Under the pieces are notes generated by a model that searched no databases, was not told the DNA's origin, and saw nothing but the letters and a program-made list of their open reading frames with translations. A DNA stretch of 64,000 nucleotides, taken from assembly GCA_030680835.1 (NCBI GenBank), contig JAUXUD010000047.1, forward strand, positions 57,608-121,607, given 5' to 3'. Below are positions 59,421-64,000 of this stretch, piece after piece (position 1 is the first letter of the stretch; each line of letters begins with the position of its first letter). Source of the DNA: Bacteroidota bacterium. GTDB taxonomy: Bacteria; Bacteroidota; Bacteroidia; UKL13-3. Both the position numbers and the translations under genes were made by a program.

Positions 59421-61827
59421 AACGGGTGCTTATCCTGTATTCGCCTATGCGCTTAATAATTGAGAGCATGAAACCTATTACCATGATGATGGTGCCGGCC
59501 CATACGAGATTAATCCAGGGGAATACTATTGCTTTCATGATAATAAAATCACCTGACTGATCCATCTCTGAGGTTTCGATACTGATGCTTTTGGTTTCGG
59601 GATCCACGCCTGTAAACTTAAATTTAAGATGGGCCTCCTCAACCAAAGCATCATAACTCACCGCTTCATTGTTTTGAACCCCATACATGGGAATGGCTTC
59701 ATATACTTTATCGAGGGTATATACCTTCAGTTCGGCTCTTAACAATACCTGCAGGTTCTTTACATCAATATTTTTTCCTTCGGTTGATGAGGTAACTCTT
59801 TGTAAAATAACAATGCCATTATTGGTATAAATAGTGTCCCCTGGCTTCACCTGATGTACCTTGCTATTGATAAAAGCAGTAGCGGTCTTTTTTGCAGGAA
59901 CCGAGCTTACATAAGTAAAAACATCATGTCCAAAATAATGCTTGGTATCGGGATTTGCCACCAGTCCAAACTTGGGATTTATTTGACCGTTTGGATATAA
60001 ATTAAATTCATAATCAACCTCCCCTTCTGCATTCAGTTTTTTATAATTTACCTGGTAATAGGTATTTACCCAATATTGAGAATCCTTCACATAAGTAATA
60101 ATATAATTTCCCATTTTATTGGGCTTCCCGCGCTCCAGATAAATGTTTTCTACATTTTCTTTTGCGTTAAAATTTGGATTAATCTGAGTGCCGGATTCGT
60201 TTAATGAAATGACTTCTTTATTGGCTGATGATACTAAAACACCCAATAACAATATTCCAAATCCCATATGGGCTACGCTTGCTCCAGCCAGTTTTATTTT
60301 GCCGTTTAAAAAAGGCAATAACAGCATCATATTGGTAAATATGCAAAATACACCCGCAAACAATAATCCTAAAAATACATAATTGGTAAGCTTGAAACCA
60401 AAGTATAATAATCCTGTAAACACCAGAGAAATTAAAGCATAAATGCCCAGCTTTTTCAGTGCTACCATTTTGTTTTTCCTGTATTTAAAATAATGCCCCA
60501 CTGCCGTTAAAATAGCAATGATAATAGCCATGGGCATTTGCCATTTGTTATAATGTCCGATGGCATCGGCAGGGGGTGCCATGTTTGCACCAAATATTTT
60601 GTTAAATACCGGAATGGAAGTGGTAAGTATAATCTGAAATGACGAAACCACCAGTACCAGACTACCTATAAACATCCAGAATTCACGGGTATAAATATCT
60701 TCATCCTTTGCCGAGCGTGGCATCAGTTTCCAGCGCCATACCACCATAAAAACAGAGAGAATCACAAATAGTAAAAAGAAAACCAATAATTGTCCGCTCA
60801 TGCCCAGATCGGTAAATGAATGCACCGATGAGTTGCCCAAGATACCCGAACGGGTTAAGAATGTTGCATACAAAACCAGCAGGAATGTTGCGAGTATTAA
60901 CACAACGGCAACAATATAAGAATTGCCGGTTGCTTTATGAATCATCATAACGTGTACCCCGGCGATGAGTATGATCCAGGGTACCAGAGATGCGTTTTCT
61001 ACAGGGTCCCATGCCCAGTAACCTCCAAAACTTAAGCTTTCATAAGCCCAAAAGCCGCCCATAATAATTCCGGTTCCCAAAACCATTACGCTTACCAATG
61101 CCCAAGGCAGGGCAGGCTTGAGCCACTGGCTGAAATCTTTGCGCCACAATGCAGCAATGGCGTAGGCAAAAGGGACTACCGTTGTTGCAAATCCAAAAAA
61201 CAAAGTGGGAGGGTGTATTACCATCCAGTAATTTTGCAGGAGTGGGTTCAAGCCGTTGCCATCTTTAACATTTTTAAGGTAATCGGGCATTTTAAAAATG
61301 GGTGCATCGTGCATTACGTTACGCAATAATTCAAACGGACTGCTACCTAACTTATAATGCAGGAATTCGAAATTAATGCCCAATAACATGCTGGTAAGTG
61401 CAATTTGAGAAAGCATAATCACAGCCATTACCGGGAAAAGCCAGGTTTTTGCGGTGCGTAATAATATTTGTCCGATTACCATTTGCCAGAACACCCAAAG
61501 CAGGAAGCTACCCTCCTGCCCTTCCCAGAAACACGAAATCATATAGTGAACTGGCAAGTCGGTACTGCTATGCTGCCAGGCATAATGATACTCGAAATAA
61601 TGGCTGTAAATTATTTTAAATAAAGTGGCAATAATGGTAATCACGGCCAGACTGTGCAAATGGAAGGACCATTTGGCAATATTCCCCCAGCTTGCATCCA
61701 GCGGCTTGCGTTCAGCAATAAAAAAGGAAATGGCTGCAAGAATTGAGGTTATAAAAGATACCACCACTGCGGTATGACCCAGATTGCCCCAGAATAAGTG
61801 CTCGCCTTGAAAAACTATATCATTCAT
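59419..61827 (-). CDS. ccsA: Cytochrome c biogenesis heme lyase (CcsA/CcmF family)
   Basis: 802 aa, with about 15 predicted helices. The WWD motif appears as WAWDPVENASLVPW (about residues 273-286) and heme-ligand His residues lie in helices around it. A periplasmic insert of about 200 residues (residues about 560-770) precedes the last helix. It attaches heme to apocytochrome c. A TACATTTG -7 element lies 51 bp upstream. Confidence 0.9.
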   Translation of the reverse strand: MNDIVFQGEHLFWGNLGHTAVVVSFITSILAAISFFIAERKPLDASWGNIAKWSFHLHSLAVITIIATLFKIIYSHYFEYHYAWQHSSTDLPVHYMISCFWEGQEGSFLLWVFWQMVIGQILLRTAKTWLFPVMAVIMLSQIALTSMLLGINFEFLHYKLGSSPFELLRNVMHDAPIFKMPDYLKNVKDGNGLNPLLQNYWMVIHPPTLFFGFATTVVPFAYAIAALWRKDFSQWLKPALPWALVSVMVLGTGIIMGGFWAYESLSFGGYWAWDPVENASLVPWIILIAGVHVMMIHKATGNSYIVAVVLILATFLLVLYATFLTRSGILGNSSVHSFTDLGMSGQLLVFFLLFVILSVFMVVWRWKLMPRSAKDEDIYTREFWMFIGSLVLVVSSFQIILTTSIPVFNKIFGANMAPPADAIGHYNKWQMPMAIIIAILTAVGHYFKYRKNKMVALKKLGIYALISLVFTGLLYFGFKLTNYVFLGLLFAGVFCIFTNMMLLLPFLNGKIKLAGASVAHMGFGILLLGVLVSSANKEVISLNESGTQINPNFNAKENVENIYLERGKPNKMGNYIITYVKDSQYWVNTYYQVNYKKLNAEGEVDYEFNLYPNGQINPKFGLVANPDTKHYFGHDVFTYVSSVPAKKTATAFINSKVHQVKPGDTIYTNNGIVILQRVTSSTEGKNIDVKNLQVLLRAELKVYTLDKVYEAIPMYGVQNNEAVSYDALVEEAHLKFKFTGVDPETKSISIETSEMDQSGDFIIMKAIVFPWINLVWAGTIIMVIGFMLSIIKRIGEYRISTR

Positions 61828-61878
61828 TTAATAAATTTCGATTAATATCCGGCAGGCACCTTCCTACCAAAATGGCTG

Positions 61879-61886
61879 CAAATGTA
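61879..61886 (-). promoter_or_regulatory. -7 element TACATTTG of ccsA
   Basis: Exact TAnnTTTG, 51 bases before the ATG. No clear -33 box. Confidence 0.45.
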
Positions 61887-61927
61887 ACCAAAAATGAGGA
61901 AACAGATTTGGGTTTTGTGTAAAGAAA

Positions 61928-63550
61928 TCAAGGCTTGTGGTTTTTCTCGTTTTTTTCGGCTTCCGTTAATTTAAAAATACTCACCAGTTTGGCATTACCG
62001 GATTTTACATTAAATACTTCATTTGTAAAATCATAATCCTGTTTGTGTGCCCGGTAATCGCCCAGGTAATAATCGGCTTCGTTAAATGCGATGGTAAACC
62101 GCAATCTGTTTCTTTGTTCGGCTGGTAAAATTTGTGCATTTAATACCCCCGGGGTATGCGGTGCCAACACGGTAATTACCGAGTCGGTATCATTTTCTAG
62201 AATATACTCCAAAGCCGCCCTGTTGGATAAACCCCAGTAATCAAATTCAAAATTATTTTTCACTTTTTGCATATCATTACCTACTAAAAAATTAAAATAC
62301 ACGTTCTGGTAGGGATGCATTTTTATCATATTTGAAAAGGTACTGAAAAAGGAAAACATCAGAAATAAACTCAAATAAAGTTTCCCGTTTTTAATTTTTA
62401 CAGCTTGAATGAACAATACTTTAAGTCCGTATAAGGCAATAAACAAAAAGGCTCCGTAAACAAAAAACACATGCCGCCAGGCATCATACACCACGCTATG
62501 TAATACTATAATAGCGAGCAGGGGCGTAAAAAACCAAAGTATCAGCAATACTTTATTTTTATCTGATATAAAAAGCATTGATGGCTTTGCGAACAGTGTT
62601 TTTATATGATCATACAAGCCGGCAAAAAACAAAACCGAATATAAAACCGGCGTTGAAATAAGAATCCATACCGGTAAATAATGCCAGGGAAGTTCCCCAA
62701 CAACAACATATTTACCAAAATACAATACCGTGCTGTCCCATTGGTATAAACTCATTTCTTTAAATGCCTGTACAAAATGGTACACGGGACCTTCCCACAA
62801 AACAGGCCAGAACAGAATAATAAATCCCGTTAATGAAATGAAATAGAGAAGAAAAACGCCTATATGAATATTCAATTTATTCTTGTACAAAATAGCGCCG
62901 AAAATTTGAAGCCCTATATAAACCACACTAAGCATGGGCAGAATAATTGCCGTGATACGTATATCGATGGTATAAGCGCAAATCAGTGCATGCAGTATTG
63001 CCAGTTTCCATGTTTGCTTTTCATGAAAAAGCAACAGGGTATAAAAACCAATCACAAAAAACACGAGTACTACAATATCTTTTGAATTGTAAAAAGCTTC
63101 GGCAAAAATGCGTGGACTTAATACATACATGATACATCCGGTTAAAGCAAGTTTCCAGTTTTTAAAAATATAACTGGCCGCTAAATAAAAAAATATTACA
63201 GACACAAAAAATATCATGAAATTTACCAGGTGCCGCATCAGATAAACATCACGTGTATCAGTAAGTTTTAAAAGCTTTTCAATGGCAACCAGGGTGAGCT
63301 CAAATGCAGGTCCATGGTATTTGTCGGCACTTGCCAGCAAGGCATCTTTGTCGCCGTTAACGATATAATTAAAGTTAACATAACCATTGTTTTTCCATTG
63401 CATGCCTTCATCCCAGGATAAGCCGTATTGATCAAAGATGAGCAATCCGGTTAGCAGAAGTATTGTAAAAAACCCGAAAACAATATACTTGTGACGAAGA
63501 TCTATCGCTGTTATAAAATTTTGATATCGCAATTCAAACTGTTCTTTCAT
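61928..63550 (-). CDS. GT39-like polytopic glycosyltransferase
   Basis: 540 aa with 11-12 predicted helices. The first periplasmic loop has the Asp-Glu pair of GT-C enzymes in GLSWDEGMQW (about residues 44-53), and a second acidic segment follows (YNSKDIVVL). The C-terminal 120 residues are soluble. Such ArnT/Pmt-like enzymes move a sugar from a polyprenyl-phosphate donor. Substrate unknown. Confidence 0.83.
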   Translation of the reverse strand: MKEQFELRYQNFITAIDLRHKYIVFGFFTILLLTGLLIFDQYGLSWDEGMQWKNNGYVNFNYIVNGDKDALLASADKYHGPAFELTLVAIEKLLKLTDTRDVYLMRHLVNFMIFFVSVIFFYLAASYIFKNWKLALTGCIMYVLSPRIFAEAFYNSKDIVVLVFFVIGFYTLLLFHEKQTWKLAILHALICAYTIDIRITAIILPMLSVVYIGLQIFGAILYKNKLNIHIGVFLLYFISLTGFIILFWPVLWEGPVYHFVQAFKEMSLYQWDSTVLYFGKYVVVGELPWHYLPVWILISTPVLYSVLFFAGLYDHIKTLFAKPSMLFISDKNKVLLILWFFTPLLAIIVLHSVVYDAWRHVFFVYGAFLFIALYGLKVLFIQAVKIKNGKLYLSLFLMFSFFSTFSNMIKMHPYQNVYFNFLVGNDMQKVKNNFEFDYWGLSNRAALEYILENDTDSVITVLAPHTPGVLNAQILPAEQRNRLRFTIAFNEADYYLGDYRAHKQDYDFTNEVFNVKSGNAKLVSIFKLTEAEKNEKNHKP

Positions 63551-63645
63551 TCATATAAAATGTTACGTGGAACAATTTTAGGTAAAACAAATCAATATCA
63601 ATGAGAAATTTGATACGTACTTTTTTGCAATAAAATGATGCAACA

Positions 63646-64000
63646 TTATAAACTGTAAGCCAGGCTGCTTTCCTTTTCAAAAACCAATTGTGGTTTAGTT
63701 GTACCGTTGTATTCGATAATCAGGTTAAATGCTCCGGTTTCAATTTGTCCGTTGGTTTCAAACTGTCTGAAATCAAAGCTTAATGGCAAAATTATATGGC
63801 GGTATTTATGATGATTCAGATTCAGGTTTTTAATTAATGTGTTCCGTTCAGCCCGGTCAACTTCCTGAGCATATAATACCTTGGGCTTTATTTTACTTTG
63901 CATATAATAATCTACTGCAATCAGCTGTTTAATTATTGGATCATTCGCATAATGGATTTCTGCAAACTGAGTAATGATATCATATATATCCTTTAACGTA
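63646..64000 (-). CDS. C-terminal end of a probable B12/radical-SAM protein (partial, DUF4080-like)
   Basis: The frame is open to the right edge; the ATG at 63901-63903 is internal. About 118 codons are visible: YDIITQFAEIHYANDPIIKQLI, then DYYMQSKIKPKVLY and a beta-strand end VFEKESSLAYSL (quoted in parts). The layout resembles the DUF4080 tail of cobalamin-binding radical-SAM proteins. The N-terminal motifs are not in the window, so the call is tentative. Confidence 0.45.
   Translation of the reverse strand, partial: TLKDIYDIITQFAEIHYANDPIIKQLIAVDYYMQSKIKPKVLYAQEVDRAERNTLIKNLNLNHHKYRHIILPLSFDFRQFETNGQIETGAFNLIIEYNGTTKPQLVFEKESSLAYSL

Overview
The window comes from a low-GC member of the phylum Bacteroidota, probably an environmental Sphingobacteriales- or Chitinophagales-like lineage. 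Four lines of evidence point there. Secreted proteins carry type IX secretion (T9SS) sorting domains, both type A and type B. Start codons mostly lack Shine-Dalgarno sequences. Many genes are instead preceded by the Bacteroidota -7 element TAnnTTTG or its variant TAnnTTCG. Phylum-typical genes are present: a long NusB, a DUF3276 Pur-alpha-like protein, a Wolinella-type SdhCAB and an EF-P with an unusual tip. I saw no tRNA, rRNA, CRISPR array, insertion sequence or prophage.

Layout. 1-7.8 kb (minus): a giant C25 (gingipain-like) secreted peptidase cut by the left edge, CreD and an M20 dipeptidase. 7.9-11.4 kb (plus): a 51-codon membrane ORF, a PcrA/UvrD helicase and an FkbM methyltransferase. 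11.4-15.1 kb (minus): nusB, DUF1573, yajC, coaE and a leucine-type dehydrogenase. 15.3-19.6 kb (plus): an ABC exporter, DUF3276, a lipoprotein and phosphofructokinase. 19.6-27.2 kb (mostly minus): two glycosyltransferases, two FtsX-type permeases, a membrane protein, a cysteine-free IscA-like protein and pyrD, with one plus-strand DUF1343/NamZ gene. 27.4-31 kb: sdhCAB. 31.2-37.1 kb: an accessory cluster of T9SS cargo with gene fossils. 37.1-38.9 kb: ribE facing rpsF-rpsR-rplI. 39.2-49.3 kb: a lipoprotein, a TPR histidine kinase, dnaX, DUF502, a UbiA prenyltransferase, acylphosphatase, a low-molecular-weight phosphatase, a PagL-like deacylase and a COG3014/LpoB pair. 49.4-56.9 kb (plus): a thioredoxin-like lipoprotein, an S41 protease, a VOC protein, an ADP-forming acyl-CoA synthetase, rarA and DUF3817. 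57.0-64 kb: an XRE regulator with a nuclease-like ORF, a START protein, efp, ccsA/ccmF, a GT39 enzyme and the tail of a probable B12/radical-SAM protein.

Most genes are core metabolism, information processing and envelope functions. The most unusual signal lies between them. At least eight gene ends carry degenerate tandem arrays with a period of 7 or 8 bp, often six units long. They start at, or a few bases after, a stop codon, and several are followed or interrupted by a short perfect palindrome. Sequence differs between loci (for example ACGATGT, AATTAAG, AGAAATG or CCTACCCT units), but architecture and placement are shared. This is the best candidate here for an undescribed element class. 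Other points of interest are a cysteine-free IscA-like protein, paralogous secreted proteins with swapped sorting domains, and an XRE/nuclease-like divergent pair.
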